Below, in pieces: positions 9,470-18,687 of a DNA stretch of 64,000 nt (position 1 is the stretch's first letter; each line of letters begins with the position of its first letter). The DNA is from an uncultured Saprospiraceae bacterium. GTDB taxonomy: Bacteria; Bacteroidota; Bacteroidia; Chitinophagales; Saprospiraceae. The notes under the pieces were generated by a model, which was given only the letters and a program-made list of their open reading frames with translations, ran no database searches and had not been told where the DNA came from. The stretch spans positions 1 to 64,000 of the forward strand of contig CALGLU010000086.1 of assembly GCA_937959275.1 (NCBI GenBank). Direction: 5' to 3'. The translations under genes were made by a program, and so were the position numbers.

Positions 9470-10615
9470 TTATTTTTTTGTTGCCATATTAAAATCATCG
9501 CACAAACTGGGGATATAGTCGAAGGCGCTTTTATAGCCTAGTCTTGCAGCTTGACGCATATCTGAACAAGCATCATCTGGGCGTTCCAGCATATTTCGTG
9601 CATTTGCTCGATTAAACCATGCCAAGGCAAAATCATCTTTTAAGGTGATGGCCTGATCAAAGTCTTGCTCTGCTTCTGCATAGTGTTCGAGATTCATATG
9701 TGCAATACCACGATTCACAAAATGTTTTGGATTATTGGGCTCTAGTGAAATCACCAAATCGTGATCCTTAATTGTCTCTTCATACAGCTGCAGCTGTAAA
9801 CTCGTCATTGCTTTATTCAATATCGAAGGTTTATGATCAGCCTTTAACTCTAAAGCCTGTTTGAAGCCTTGATTTGCTGCTTCGATATCTTTTAAAATAA
9901 ATTGCGCATAGGCACGATAAAAATAATCTTCATGATCTGCCTGACCACTCTCTATCACAGTTGAAAAGTCCGCAATTGCATCTTGGAATTGTTCACTCTT
10001 CAAATTGGCTTTCGCACGATGAATGTATACATCAGTTAAGGTCGGTTTGAGCTCTAAGACAGTCGTAAAGTCTGAAATGGCATCTTCATAATTTTTGAGT
10101 TGCAAATAAGACAAGCCTCGATTCAGATGCCACTTATATTGACCAGATTTTAGCTGGATAGCTTTTGAGAAATCTTGAATGGCTTTATCATATTTTTTTC
10201 GAGACATCATAATTGCAGCGCGATAACTATAGGCTAGATCCATTTCTGGATTGTGCTTTATGGCTCGAGAATAATTAACAAGTGCATTTGTCTCTTCTCC
10301 TGACTGTTTATAGGCATACCCTAAATAGAAATAGGCTTTAGTCATTTCCGGATCAAGATTCAATGCTTTTTTAAAATCTGAAATGGCCTCAGGATACTGC
10401 TTTAAATTGAGTAAGGCATTGGCGCGATTATAATACGCCTTCGCATAATTTGGATTGTAATCAAGAGCAGAGCTATATTCATCTACAGCTATCTGGTATT
10501 CCTTATTGTTGAACGCATCAATTGCTGTGTTAAAATGTTCGATGGCATGTTTTTTACTCTGGCCTGATACAGTAAGAGCAAAGCTGAGAAGCAAAAGCGA
10601 TATACTAACTTTCAT
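9470..10615 (-). CDS. Secreted or periplasmic TPR protein
   Basis: This is a 381-residue protein with signal peptide MKVSISLLLLSFALTVSGQS. About nine to ten consecutive TPR units fill the rest, e.g. NKEYQIAVDEYSSALDYNPN, LKQYPEAISDFKKALNLDPE and KKYDKAIQDFSKAIQLKSGQ. Such proteins act as protein-protein scaffolds in the periplasm; no partner is evident. It is transcribed away from the mevalonate operon, which starts 122 bp upstream. Confidence 0.85.
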   Translation of the reverse strand: MKVSISLLLLSFALTVSGQSKKHAIEHFNTAIDAFNNKEYQIAVDEYSSALDYNPNYAKAYYNRANALLNLKQYPEAISDFKKALNLDPEMTKAYFYLGYAYKQSGEETNALVNYSRAIKHNPEMDLAYSYRAAIMMSRKKYDKAIQDFSKAIQLKSGQYKWHLNRGLSYLQLKNYEDAISDFTTVLELKPTLTDVYIHRAKANLKSEQFQDAIADFSTVIESGQADHEDYFYRAYAQFILKDIEAANQGFKQALELKADHKPSILNKAMTSLQLQLYEETIKDHDLVISLEPNNPKHFVNRGIAHMNLEHYAEAEQDFDQAITLKDDFALAWFNRANARNMLERPDDACSDMRQAARLGYKSAFDYIPSLCDDFNMATKK

Positions 10616-10715
10616 AGTTGTGTTATATTGAATTGTAACAATCTAAAAATCAATCGTGTATAGCTTCTGAATAGACAAGTTTTGTAAGATAATAACAGGG
10701 AAAACTAATTTAAAG

Positions 10716-10723
10716 TACATTTG
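10716..10723 (+). promoter_or_regulatory. Candidate Bacteroidota -7 box for the mevalonate operon
   Basis: TACATTTG matches the TAnnTTTG -7 element of Bacteroidota promoters. It would start transcription about 8-15 bp before the idi2 start. No TTTG -33 element is seen at the usual ~19-21 bp spacing, so support is partial. Confidence 0.35.
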
Positions 10724-10737
10724 TTTCTGCTAAGAGA

Positions 10738-11766
10738 ATGTTAAATTCAAACATGAAGGAAGACCCAACAGCAGCATCCCGCAAAAAGGATCACATCGAT
10801 TTGGCCTTTGCTTCGCGGGTGGAGATTGCTAAACTTGACCCTCGATTCAATTACGAACCGATGTTATCAGCTCATCCCAAAGCTATCGCTGGCTACCCCA
10901 AATCGTTTTTAAATAAACAATTGCAGGCTCCCATTTGGGTCAGTAGTATGACAGGTGGCACCGAAAAAGCAAAAACGATTAATCGTAATCTAGCGACAGC
11001 TTGCGCAGAATTTGGCCTAGGTATGGGCTTAGGTTCTTGTCGATCTCTGCTAGAAAGTAATGATAGAATTGAAGATTTTGCTATGCGAGACTTCATTGGA
11101 GACCAACCTTTCTATGCCAACTTAGGCATTGCGCAATTAGAGGAGTTAGTGAACAAAGGCAGCTTGTCAATTGTCAATGACATGATTCAAAGATTAAAGG
11201 CCGATGGACTCATTATCCATGTCAATCCGCTACAAGAGTGGCTTCAAGAAGAAGGTGACGACATTCATGCAAGTCCACTGGATACGATCAAAACTGTCAT
11301 TAAAGAATTGGATCTGTCCATTATCGTCAAGGAGGTCGGCCAAGGAATGGGCCCTGCTTCTCTGAGAGAATTATTAAAATTACCAATAGACGCTATCGAG
11401 TTTGCATCGAGTGGTGGTACTAATTTTTCGATGTTAGAAATGTTGAGAGGATGTCCACAGAAGAAAAATGCATTTGAGGGATTTGCAACAATAGGACATG
11501 ATGCTGGCAATATGATTGATATCATTAACACCCTAATCCCAGAAATGGGTCCGGAGGTAAATTGTCGCAACTTTATCATATCAGGAGGAGTGCAAGATTA
11601 TCTTGATGGCTATTATTTGATCAATGCATTAAAACACAATGCAATTTATGGACAGGCTTCTGGGTTTTTAAAACATGCACAAGGAGATTATGAAGACCTT
11701 AGGCAATTTGTCAAGCTTCAAATTGAGGGCTTTACATTTGCTAGCGCTTACCTTCGAAATAAGTAG
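10738..11766 (+). CDS. fni: Type 2 isopentenyl-diphosphate delta-isomerase
   Basis: This is a 342-residue FMN/NADPH-dependent isomerase interconverting IPP and DMAPP at the end of the mevalonate pathway. Family motifs run in order: SRKKDHIDLAF near the N-terminus, WVSSMTGGTEKAKTINRNLA, GLGMGLGSCRSLL, IIHVNPLQEWLQEEGD, IIVKEVGQGMGP, EFASSGGTNFSMLE and IISGGVQDYLDG. The length fits the family (~340-350). Two in-frame ATGs compete, 10738 and 10753. It is the first gene of an operon with HMG-CoA reductase (6 bp downstream) and a GHMP kinase. Confidence 0.95.
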   Translation: MLNSNMKEDPTAASRKKDHIDLAFASRVEIAKLDPRFNYEPMLSAHPKAIAGYPKSFLNKQLQAPIWVSSMTGGTEKAKTINRNLATACAEFGLGMGLGSCRSLLESNDRIEDFAMRDFIGDQPFYANLGIAQLEELVNKGSLSIVNDMIQRLKADGLIIHVNPLQEWLQEEGDDIHASPLDTIKTVIKELDLSIIVKEVGQGMGPASLRELLKLPIDAIEFASSGGTNFSMLEMLRGCPQKKNAFEGFATIGHDAGNMIDIINTLIPEMGPEVNCRNFIISGGVQDYLDGYYLINALKHNAIYGQASGFLKHAQGDYEDLRQFVKLQIEGFTFASAYLRNK

Positions 11767-11772
11767 AAAGAG

Positions 11773-13119
11773 ATGAGAAGTACCAACCGATCAATTTCCG
11801 GATTTTCTAAATTATCCAAGCGAGGTAAAATCAAATGGATAGTCGAAAACTTTTTCAAAGACCGTGAATCAGTCATTCGTGAGTTGATGAGTTATTGGCA
11901 CAGCAATGAGGACCAACAAAAAATCTTAGATGGCTTTAGTGAGAATACGATCACTAATTTTCCAATGCCTTACGGAGTCGCTCCAAACTTTGTCATCAAT
12001 GGAGAGACTTTTTGTGTCCCGATGGTCATTGAAGAAAGTTCAGTTGTTGCAGCAGCTTCAAATGCGGCTAAATTTTGGATGTCGCGGGGAGGCTTTAAAA
12101 CTAAAGTTCTAGGTACACAAAAAATAGGTCAACTTCACTTTAACTGGAAGGGTGATCATAGCCGATTACAAACAGCTTTCCCTAAAATAAAAAGGCATTT
12201 ATTGTCTGCGACCCAAGACCTTACTGACAATATGCAACAACGAGGAGGTGGCATAACAGAGATCGAATTACTGGACTTAACATCAGAGCTTGCTCATTTA
12301 TTTCAATTGAAATGCACTTTTGAAACTTGTGATTCAATGGGTGCTAATTTCATCAATACCGTTTTAGAAAAATTTGGAGAAGAGTTGACATCATTTGTCC
12401 AATCATCAACTGAATTATTTGAGGACTCAGATTCTGTTGAAATAGTCATGGCCATTCTTTCTAATTATACACCAGATTGTCTTGTTCGGGCAGAAGTGTC
12501 TTGTCCGGTAGCAGCGTTAGAAGGAGTGACTAAAAATGTTTCAGCCGAAGACTTTGCTAATCGGTTCAAACGTGCAGTTGACATTGCTAGAATTGATCCG
12601 TTTAGAGCGACAACACACAACAAAGGAATTTTTAATGGTATTGATGCTGTCGTTTTAGCAACTGGAAATGATTTTAGAGCGATAGAGTCTTGTGGTCATA
12701 CATTTGCATCTCGTGATGGTCAGTATAGAAGTTTGAGTTTTTGCACAATTGAAAATGATGAATTTCGCTTTTGGCTTGACATTCCATTAGCTATAGGTAC
12801 TGTTGGAGGATTGACAACTCTACATCCAATGGCGAAGCGTTCATTAGAGTTACTGGGTAACCCAAGTGCAGAACAACTCATGCAAATTATTGCTTCTACG
12901 GGACTAGCGCAAAATTTCGGAGCCATCCGATCACTGGTCACGACCGGTATTCAAAAAGGGCATATGAAAATGCACCTTCTTAATATTCTTCAACAATTAG
13001 AAGCTACAGAGAAGGAAATAAAACGTGCAATGGTCCATTTCAGCACAGAAATCATTTCTTTTTCCACAGTACGTGAATTTTTAGAGCAAATACGAGGCGA
13101 TAAAGAAATGAGTGTGTAA
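11773..13119 (+). CDS. mvaA: Hydroxymethylglutaryl-CoA reductase, class II type
   Basis: This is a 448-residue enzyme making mevalonate from HMG-CoA. Visible motifs are MPYGVAPNFVINGE, the catalytic-glutamate region VPMVIEESSVVAAASNAAKF, the Lys region TTHNKGIFNGIDAVVLA, the catalytic-Asp/nucleotide motif TGNDFRAIE and the C-terminal GHMKMHL carrying the expected catalytic His. Length and motif order match bacterial class II reductases. It lies 6 bp after idi2 and is followed by an intrinsic terminator-like hairpin before the GHMP kinase. Confidence 0.95.
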   Translation: MRSTNRSISGFSKLSKRGKIKWIVENFFKDRESVIRELMSYWHSNEDQQKILDGFSENTITNFPMPYGVAPNFVINGETFCVPMVIEESSVVAAASNAAKFWMSRGGFKTKVLGTQKIGQLHFNWKGDHSRLQTAFPKIKRHLLSATQDLTDNMQQRGGGITEIELLDLTSELAHLFQLKCTFETCDSMGANFINTVLEKFGEELTSFVQSSTELFEDSDSVEIVMAILSNYTPDCLVRAEVSCPVAALEGVTKNVSAEDFANRFKRAVDIARIDPFRATTHNKGIFNGIDAVVLATGNDFRAIESCGHTFASRDGQYRSLSFCTIENDEFRFWLDIPLAIGTVGGLTTLHPMAKRSLELLGNPSAEQLMQIIASTGLAQNFGAIRSLVTTGIQKGHMKMHLLNILQQLEATEKEIKRAMVHFSTEIISFSTVREFLEQIRGDKEMSV

Positions 13120-13149
13120 ATTAGAGGAGTTATTATCCCTTTCTTCTGT

Positions 13150-13185
13150 AAACACATATCTTATTGGTTTAAGATGTGTTTTTTC
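13150..13185 (+). terminator. Terminator-like hairpin after mvaA
   Basis: AACACAT-AT-CTT pairs with AAGATGTGTT across an 8-nt loop, with a 2-nt bulge, and a T run follows. It sits 30 bp after the mvaA stop and may attenuate transcription into the GHMP kinase gene. Confidence 0.5.
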
Positions 13186-13247
13186 AGTTTCCCAAAAGCC
13201 TGTTTTAATATAAATCAAAATATTAACGTCAACGAACTATTAGTATT

Positions 13248-14171
13248 ATCAAAAAGACATTTTACGGTCACGGTAAATTATTGCTGACAGGAGAATACCT
13301 CGTCTTGAATGGAGCCAAAGCATTAGCTCTGCCTACTAAACTAGGCCAAGCAATGACTGTCAAGCCATCTCGTGGATCAGATTTGATTTGGGTTGCCAAA
13401 GACACAGAAGGGAATAAATGGTTTGAAGCTCAGATATCCTTACTTGATTTTACACCGATAAAATCGACAGACGAAACGAAGGCAGCCTATATTGGTAAAG
13501 TCTTAAAAAGTGCTGTTCGTTTGAATTCTGAATTTTTAGATAAATGGAATGGCTTCAAAGTAGAGACAACGTTAGAATTTGATAAGGACTGGGGGCTCGG
13601 ATCAAGTTCGACTTTAATCTACAACGTAGCTGAATGGGCAGAAGTCAATCCATACTTCTTACACTTCAAAGTAAGTAATGGTAGCGGCTATGATGTAGCC
13701 TGTGCTGGAGCAGAAGGGCCAATTGAGTATATGTTCAATGATGACCAGTTAAGCATTTCACAATCTGACTTTGACCCTAAATTTAAAGACAAGTTATTTT
13801 TTATATATCTGGGTCAAAAGCAAGATAGCGCTTTAGAGGTTGAGCAATATTTAAAAACTATAAAAGTAACCAAAGCTCAAATCAACCAGATTTCAGATCT
13901 AACAGAAAAAATCGCTTCTAGTAAATCCTTTGGAAAATTTGAACAACACTTACATACTCATGAAGAGATTATTGGGTCAATACTAAAACGTGAGCCGATA
14001 AAAAAGCAACTCTTTTCAAACTTCTGGGGTAGTGTCAAATCTTTAGGTGCTTGGGGCGGTGACTTTATATTAGCAACTTCTGACCAACCGGTTAAAGAAA
14101 CGATGGCCTACTTTAAGAATAAGGGCTATGAAACAATTATCCCCTATAGAGAGCTGATCTTAGGCGAGTAA
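13248..14171 (+). CDS. GHMP kinase (GYDIA-type), likely mevalonate-pathway kinase
   Basis: The product is about 307 residues and belongs to the GHMP kinase superfamily. Family members in Bacteroidota begin with an N-terminus like FYSHGKLLLTGEY. Here FYGHGKLLLTGEYLVLNGAK is encoded from 13260, but no ATG, GTG or TTG precedes it in frame after the upstream TAA at 13224. The first canonical candidate, TTG 13281, would cut into the conserved GHGKLLL strand. A non-canonical ATT/ATC start at 13239-13248 is therefore inferred. Further motifs are the ATP-binding loop WGLGSSSTLIYNVAEW and NGSGYDVACAGA. By operon context it probably phosphorylates mevalonate or phosphomevalonate; substrate specificity is not proven. 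Confidence 0.8.
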   Translation: MKKTFYGHGKLLLTGEYLVLNGAKALALPTKLGQAMTVKPSRGSDLIWVAKDTEGNKWFEAQISLLDFTPIKSTDETKAAYIGKVLKSAVRLNSEFLDKWNGFKVETTLEFDKDWGLGSSSTLIYNVAEWAEVNPYFLHFKVSNGSGYDVACAGAEGPIEYMFNDDQLSISQSDFDPKFKDKLFFIYLGQKQDSALEVEQYLKTIKVTKAQINQISDLTEKIASSKSFGKFEQHLHTHEEIIGSILKREPIKKQLFSNFWGSVKSLGAWGGDFILATSDQPVKETMAYFKNKGYETIIPYRELILGE

Positions 14172-14420
14172 GGGACTTATATCACGAAACCCATTCCAAA
14201 AGAAGAACATTTTAGTCAACGACTTTAAAAATCATTTGATCTTGATCCTTTGAATTTGTCAAATACCTTTTTGGCTTAGTACGATCACAGTATAGCTATA
14301 GAGATCTGTATGCCTCTTAAGATTCAACTCTTTACAAATACAATTCAACCAAGAAAAGTGACGGTTCACCAGAATTAGCTGGTTACGATTACTTTTTGCA
14401 TACACATTTGTATAAAAATC

Positions 14421-16832
14421 ATGAAAATGAAGCTCACTTTCCTCTCACTTCTCCTGCTCTGTTTCAGCTATCAAGTATTAATGGCACAAAATGGTTTGCA
14501 AAATGTAAAAGGTAAAATCACTGACCAACAATCGGAACTACCGCTCATTGGAGCGACAATACAACTAGTAGCAGCCGATGAGACGATTGCTGCGGTGACA
14601 GACTTAGACGGTAGGTTTACCATTTACAATGTACCTCTTGGAAGACAGGCATTTGAAGTGAGTTATCTCGGTTACGAGAAAATCGTAATCCCCAATGTAG
14701 ATGTGGGAGCAGGTAAAGAGATAGAATTAAATATTGAGATGACTGAGTCTTTAGTTCAACTTGACGAAGTTACTATCGTTGGTACAGTTAGTAAAGATCG
14801 ATCTATTAATGAAATGGCAACAATTTCTACACGGCAGTTTAGCATGGAAGAAGTGAATCGGTTTTCGGGAGGCCGTAGCGATGTTGGTCGATTAGCTGGT
14901 AATTTTGCAGGAGTGAGTACAGCTGACGATAGTAGAAATGACATTGTCATTCGAGGGAATAGCCCAACAGGCCTGCTTTGGAGATTGGAAGGCATTCCTA
15001 TACCCTCTCCTAACCATTTTTCAACTGTCGGTACCACAGGTGGGCCAGTGAGTGCACTAAACACCAACTTTCTTAAAAATTCTGATTTCATGACAAGTGC
15101 ATTTCCAGCAGAGTATGGCAATGCGACCTCTGGTGTTTTTGATATCGGCTTTAGAAATGGCAATAAAGACAATATGGAATACATGGTGCAAGTAGGCGCT
15201 GTTACAGGAATCGAAGGCATGATAGAAGGTCCGCTTTTAAAAGAGAATGGAGGAAGTTTTGTCATTGGCTATCGGTATTCGTTTTTGGGTATTGCTCAAG
15301 CTGTTGGTTTAGATATTGGTACAAATGCGACTCCCAATTATTCAGACCTTTCTTTCAAATTAGATTTTGGTCAAACTGATTTAGGCAATTTTTCTCTCTT
15401 TGGAGTGTATGGGACAAGTGATATAGATTTTCTTCATGATGAAGTCGATGATACGGATCTATTTGCCGCAGATGATGAAGATTCTAGAGCTGATTCACAA
15501 TTTGGAGTCATCGGATTAAAACATAATCTATTGATTGATAACAAAAGCTATGTTCGAACGATTCTTGGTTATTCAGGAAACAGTGTGGTTTTCTCGAGAG
15601 ACAGGTATTATAATCAAGATACCGCACAAGAATTTGTATCACCTTTTGTACGAGCAGATGATGGATTACGTAGAATCACACTGTCTTCCTTCTACAATAA
15701 AAAACATACGAATAGATTAACATCGCGAACAGGAATTTTGATTGAAAGAGTCAATGTAAACTTGGATCAACTAAGTGGAGAATTTGGAATAGATCAAAAC
15801 CAAGATGGCATATTTGATCTCATATCAGTCTATAATTTCAATGAGAGCACGACAACAACACAAGCCTATACCCAATCGCAATATAGGATAAATGAAAACT
15901 GGACATTGAATGCAGGTTTGCATGCACTGTATTATCAACTAAACGGAGATTTCGCATTAGAACCAAGACTCGCAATGAATTGGTCTGTGAATGAAAAGCA
16001 TAGAATAAATATTGGATATGGCCTTCATCATCAGACACAGCCCTTGCCTATCCAATTAACAACTAAACAAATTGGGGATATTGATATAAATTCAAACATT
16101 GACCTTGGTTTTACTCGAAGTAATCAATTCGTACTTGGCCATGATTACAAAATAAATGCGAATTGGCGATCAAAGATTGAAATCTATTACCAAGACATTT
16201 CAAATGCGCCAGTTGATGCTATACCAAGTACATTCTCCATTTTAAACGTTGGTGCAGATTTTGGGTTTCCTCTAGACAAAACCGATTTAGTTAGTGAAGG
16301 AACTGGCAGCAATCGCGGGGTCGAGTTGACTATAGAAAAATTCTTTAATCGAGGCTATTATATGTTAGCCACTGGATCGGTTTTCGAATCAAAGTATGTT
16401 GCCAGTGATGGAATAGAACGGAATACCGCCTTCAATAATCAATATGTTTTCAATCTACTTGCTGGAAAAGAATTTAATTGGGGTAAACAAAAACAACATC
16501 GATTTACAATTGACACCAAAGTCACCACTGCTGGTGGAAGGTATTATACTCCTGTGGACTTAGCAGCTTCAATGATCAATGAAATTGAAGTCTTTGATTA
16601 TGAGAATGCCTTCTCTGAACAACATGACGGCTATTTTAGATGGGACATCAAATTTGGTGTCAAACTAAATAGTACAAAACGAAAATTTAGTCAATCCTTC
16701 TATTTCGACATTCAAAATGTAACAAATCGAGAAAATATATTTAGTAAATCATATAACCGCCTAACGAATCAAGTTAATGATATATACCAAATTGGATTCT
16801 TTCCTAACTTTATGTACAAAATAGAATTTTAG
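14421..16832 (+). CDS. TonB-dependent receptor with carboxypeptidase-like regulatory domain
   Basis: This is an 803-residue outer-membrane protein. It has a signal peptide (LLLLCFSYQVLMAQ), a carboxypeptidase-regulatory-like domain (~26-115; VKGKITDQQSELPLIGATIQ, PLGRQAFEVSYLGYEKI), a plug domain (~120-240; DIVIRGNSPTGLLWRLEGIP) and a ~550-residue beta-barrel ending FPNFMYKIEF with an aromatic C-terminus. It should import a siderophore, cofactor or oligomer using TonB energy; the ligand is unknown. It stops with TAG exactly one codon before the TTG start of the LytS-type kinase, in the same frame. The receptor, kinase and regulator look like one transcription unit. Confidence 0.92.
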   Translation: MKMKLTFLSLLLLCFSYQVLMAQNGLQNVKGKITDQQSELPLIGATIQLVAADETIAAVTDLDGRFTIYNVPLGRQAFEVSYLGYEKIVIPNVDVGAGKEIELNIEMTESLVQLDEVTIVGTVSKDRSINEMATISTRQFSMEEVNRFSGGRSDVGRLAGNFAGVSTADDSRNDIVIRGNSPTGLLWRLEGIPIPSPNHFSTVGTTGGPVSALNTNFLKNSDFMTSAFPAEYGNATSGVFDIGFRNGNKDNMEYMVQVGAVTGIEGMIEGPLLKENGGSFVIGYRYSFLGIAQAVGLDIGTNATPNYSDLSFKLDFGQTDLGNFSLFGVYGTSDIDFLHDEVDDTDLFAADDEDSRADSQFGVIGLKHNLLIDNKSYVRTILGYSGNSVVFSRDRYYNQDTAQEFVSPFVRADDGLRRITLSSFYNKKHTNRLTSRTGILIERVNVNLDQLSGEFGIDQNQDGIFDLISVYNFNESTTTTQAYTQSQYRINENWTLNAGLHALYYQLNGDFALEPRLAMNWSVNEKHRINIGYGLHHQTQPLPIQLTTKQIGDIDINSNIDLGFTRSNQFVLGHDYKINANWRSKIEIYYQDISNAPVDAIPSTFSILNVGADFGFPLDKTDLVSEGTGSNRGVELTIEKFFNRGYYMLATGSVFESKYVASDGIERNTAFNNQYVFNLLAGKEFNWGKQKQHRFTIDTKVTTAGGRYYTPVDLAASMINEIEVFDYENAFSEQHDGYFRWDIKFGVKLNSTKRKFSQSFYFDIQNVTNRENIFSKSYNRLTNQVNDIYQIGFFPNFMYKIEF

Positions 16833-16835
16833 GCA

Positions 16836-17879
16836 TTGACAAGAGCAAAAAAATATTTAGGTTTTGATGACTGGTGGTTGGCTTTAATGGGAATTCCCAC
16901 AATCACAGTCATCATATCTATAATGATCTTTGGTATAAATAATATGTTGGCTAGTCCAACAACCTGTCTTTCAACATGTTTCCTATTTACTATAACCTAT
17001 TGGTTTAGTGTAAGACAATTGATTATTGAGTACCACAAGCGATTCCAAAACTATACGTTCAACATTAAAAGGTTAGCTTTTGTTATTTTTTGGCTAATTG
17101 TAATTTACTTCGGTGTTAGGCTAATCGTTGGAAATATCGTGTTCTTTTTTCATGGAATGACAAACCCCAATCCAACTGCCGAAGCGATCTCATCAGCACT
17201 TATGATTTTATTGATGTTTTTCTTGTACGAAGGCATTTATTATTTTAATAAATCAAGATTAACAGAAATAGAGAAAAACAAATTAGAAAGATTGTCTGCA
17301 GAGCAAAAACTGGATACATTAAAGAATCAGGTAAACCCACATTTCTTATTTAACAGCTTAAACACCCTTGTTACGATTATTCCAGAAGAACCAACCTTGG
17401 CTGTTAGTTTTGTACAAGAATTATCAAAATCGTATCGAAGTATTTTAGAAGTTCGTGATGAAAAACTCATTACGATTGAGATGGAACTGACTGCTCTATC
17501 CTCATACATCTATTTACTCAAAACGAGATTTCAAGGCAAAATTCAAATTTTGGATACAATCGAAGAGGATATCAAAAATCATTTTATTATTCCTTTGTCT
17601 CTTCAAATACTAATTGAAAATGCTGTGAAGCACAATGTCACCTCTAAGGCAAAACCATTAAAGATTGAAATATACAATACTGAAGAATTCATTATTGTAA
17701 AAAATAATTTACAAAAAAAAGACCAACAGTTTAATTCAACAAAAATTGGTTTAGCAAATATAAAATCACGATATCAATTATTAGCAGATAGTAAAATAGA
17801 AGTGATTCAAGATGAACATACATTTATAGTTAAGCTTCCAATCATAAAAAATAGGGATCATGCGCATATTAATCATTGA
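16836..17879 (+). CDS. LytS/YehU-type sensor histidine kinase
   Basis: This is a 347-residue membrane kinase with four predicted TM helices in residues ~10-135 (LALMGIPTITVIISIMIFGI, LAFVIFWLIVIYFGVRLIVG, ALMILLMFFLYEGIYYF). The His_kinase domain has His169 in LKNQVNPHFLFNSLNTL and an ATPase core (LQILIENAVKHN, KIGLANIKSRYQLL). The only start near the TM region is TTG 16836, which follows the receptor's TAG stop with one intervening codon and no frame change. The next ATG would delete most of the first helix. It overlaps the LytTR regulator gene by 20 bp, indicating translational coupling. It signals through that regulator. Confidence 0.9.
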   Translation: MTRAKKYLGFDDWWLALMGIPTITVIISIMIFGINNMLASPTTCLSTCFLFTITYWFSVRQLIIEYHKRFQNYTFNIKRLAFVIFWLIVIYFGVRLIVGNIVFFFHGMTNPNPTAEAISSALMILLMFFLYEGIYYFNKSRLTEIEKNKLERLSAEQKLDTLKNQVNPHFLFNSLNTLVTIIPEEPTLAVSFVQELSKSYRSILEVRDEKLITIEMELTALSSYIYLLKTRFQGKIQILDTIEEDIKNHFIIPLSLQILIENAVKHNVTSKAKPLKIEIYNTEEFIIVKNNLQKKDQQFNSTKIGLANIKSRYQLLADSKIEVIQDEHTFIVKLPIIKNRDHAHINH

Positions 17880-18618
17880 AGATGAGCACTACGCTTCAAA
17901 GAGATTAGAGACCCTAATTCAAGACATTATTCCTGAAGGTAGAATTCTTGAAGTCATAGATACTGTTGAGCACGCCATTGACTGGCTATCAAGTCATGTT
18001 GAACCAAACTTAATCTTTATGGATATTCAATTGGCAGATGGTCTCAGTTTTCAAATTTTTAAAGCTGTTACCTTAAGATGTCCCATTATATTTACAACTG
18101 CTTATGATGAATATGCTATTCAGGCGTTTAAGGTCAATAGTATAGACTATTTATTGAAACCAATTGAAGAAGAACACTTTACAAAAGCCATTAAAAAATA
18201 TAAGTCTATCTACGCTGATGGAAATTCTGAATTTGACTGGAGCACACTAAGTCATTCCTTGTTGAAAGAAAAAGAAAAATACAAATCCAGATTTTTAGTT
18301 AAAACCGGTAGTGCTTATTCTTATTTAAAAACGGATAAAATAAAATATATTTTCTCAGAAGACGGATTAAGTTTTGCAATCCATCATGATGATAAAAAAT
18401 ATGTGTTGGACAAAACGTTAGACAAAATTGAAGAGATTCTAAATCCAGAATCATTTTTCAGAATTAATCGGAAGTATATTGTCTGTCTAGATCAAATTAA
18501 GATGATTCATCAATATTTTAATAATCGGCTTAAAATTGATCTGAAAACAAAACATGACATTGAGCTAATTGTCAGTAGAGAAAAAGTGAAGGATTTTAAA
18601 AACTGGTTAGATTGCTAA
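17860..18618 (+). CDS. LytTR-family response regulator
   Basis: This is a 252-residue regulator. The receiver domain (1-~120) has phosphoacceptor Asp55 in NLIFMDIQLADG and the switch region IIFTTAYDEYAIQAF plus SIDYLLKPI. The LytTR DNA-binding domain (~150-250) shows FLVKTGSAYSYLKTDKIKYI, FFRINRKYIVCLDQI and IVSREKVKDFKNWL. It forms a pair with the LytS-type kinase whose gene it overlaps by 20 bp. The nearest plausible target is the co-transcribed TonB receptor operon. Confidence 0.93.
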   Translation: MRILIIEDEHYASKRLETLIQDIIPEGRILEVIDTVEHAIDWLSSHVEPNLIFMDIQLADGLSFQIFKAVTLRCPIIFTTAYDEYAIQAFKVNSIDYLLKPIEEEHFTKAIKKYKSIYADGNSEFDWSTLSHSLLKEKEKYKSRFLVKTGSAYSYLKTDKIKYIFSEDGLSFAIHHDDKKYVLDKTLDKIEEILNPESFFRINRKYIVCLDQIKMIHQYFNNRLKIDLKTKHDIELIVSREKVKDFKNWLDC

Positions 18619-18627
18619 TGTGTTGTT

Positions 18628-18687
18628 CAAGAAAAGAGGTCAAAGCCTTTTGCTCAATTGAATTTCAATCCTAGTTTTAGACGATCA
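18628..18687. repeat. Imperfect direct repeat, left copy, flanking the DUF5694 gene
   Basis: The segment beginning CAAGAAAAGAGGTCAAAGCC and continuing TTTTGCTCAAT...CTAG...CGATCAT recurs, with differences, at 19753-19816. The two copies lie on either side of the broken DUF5694 gene. Confidence 0.6.
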
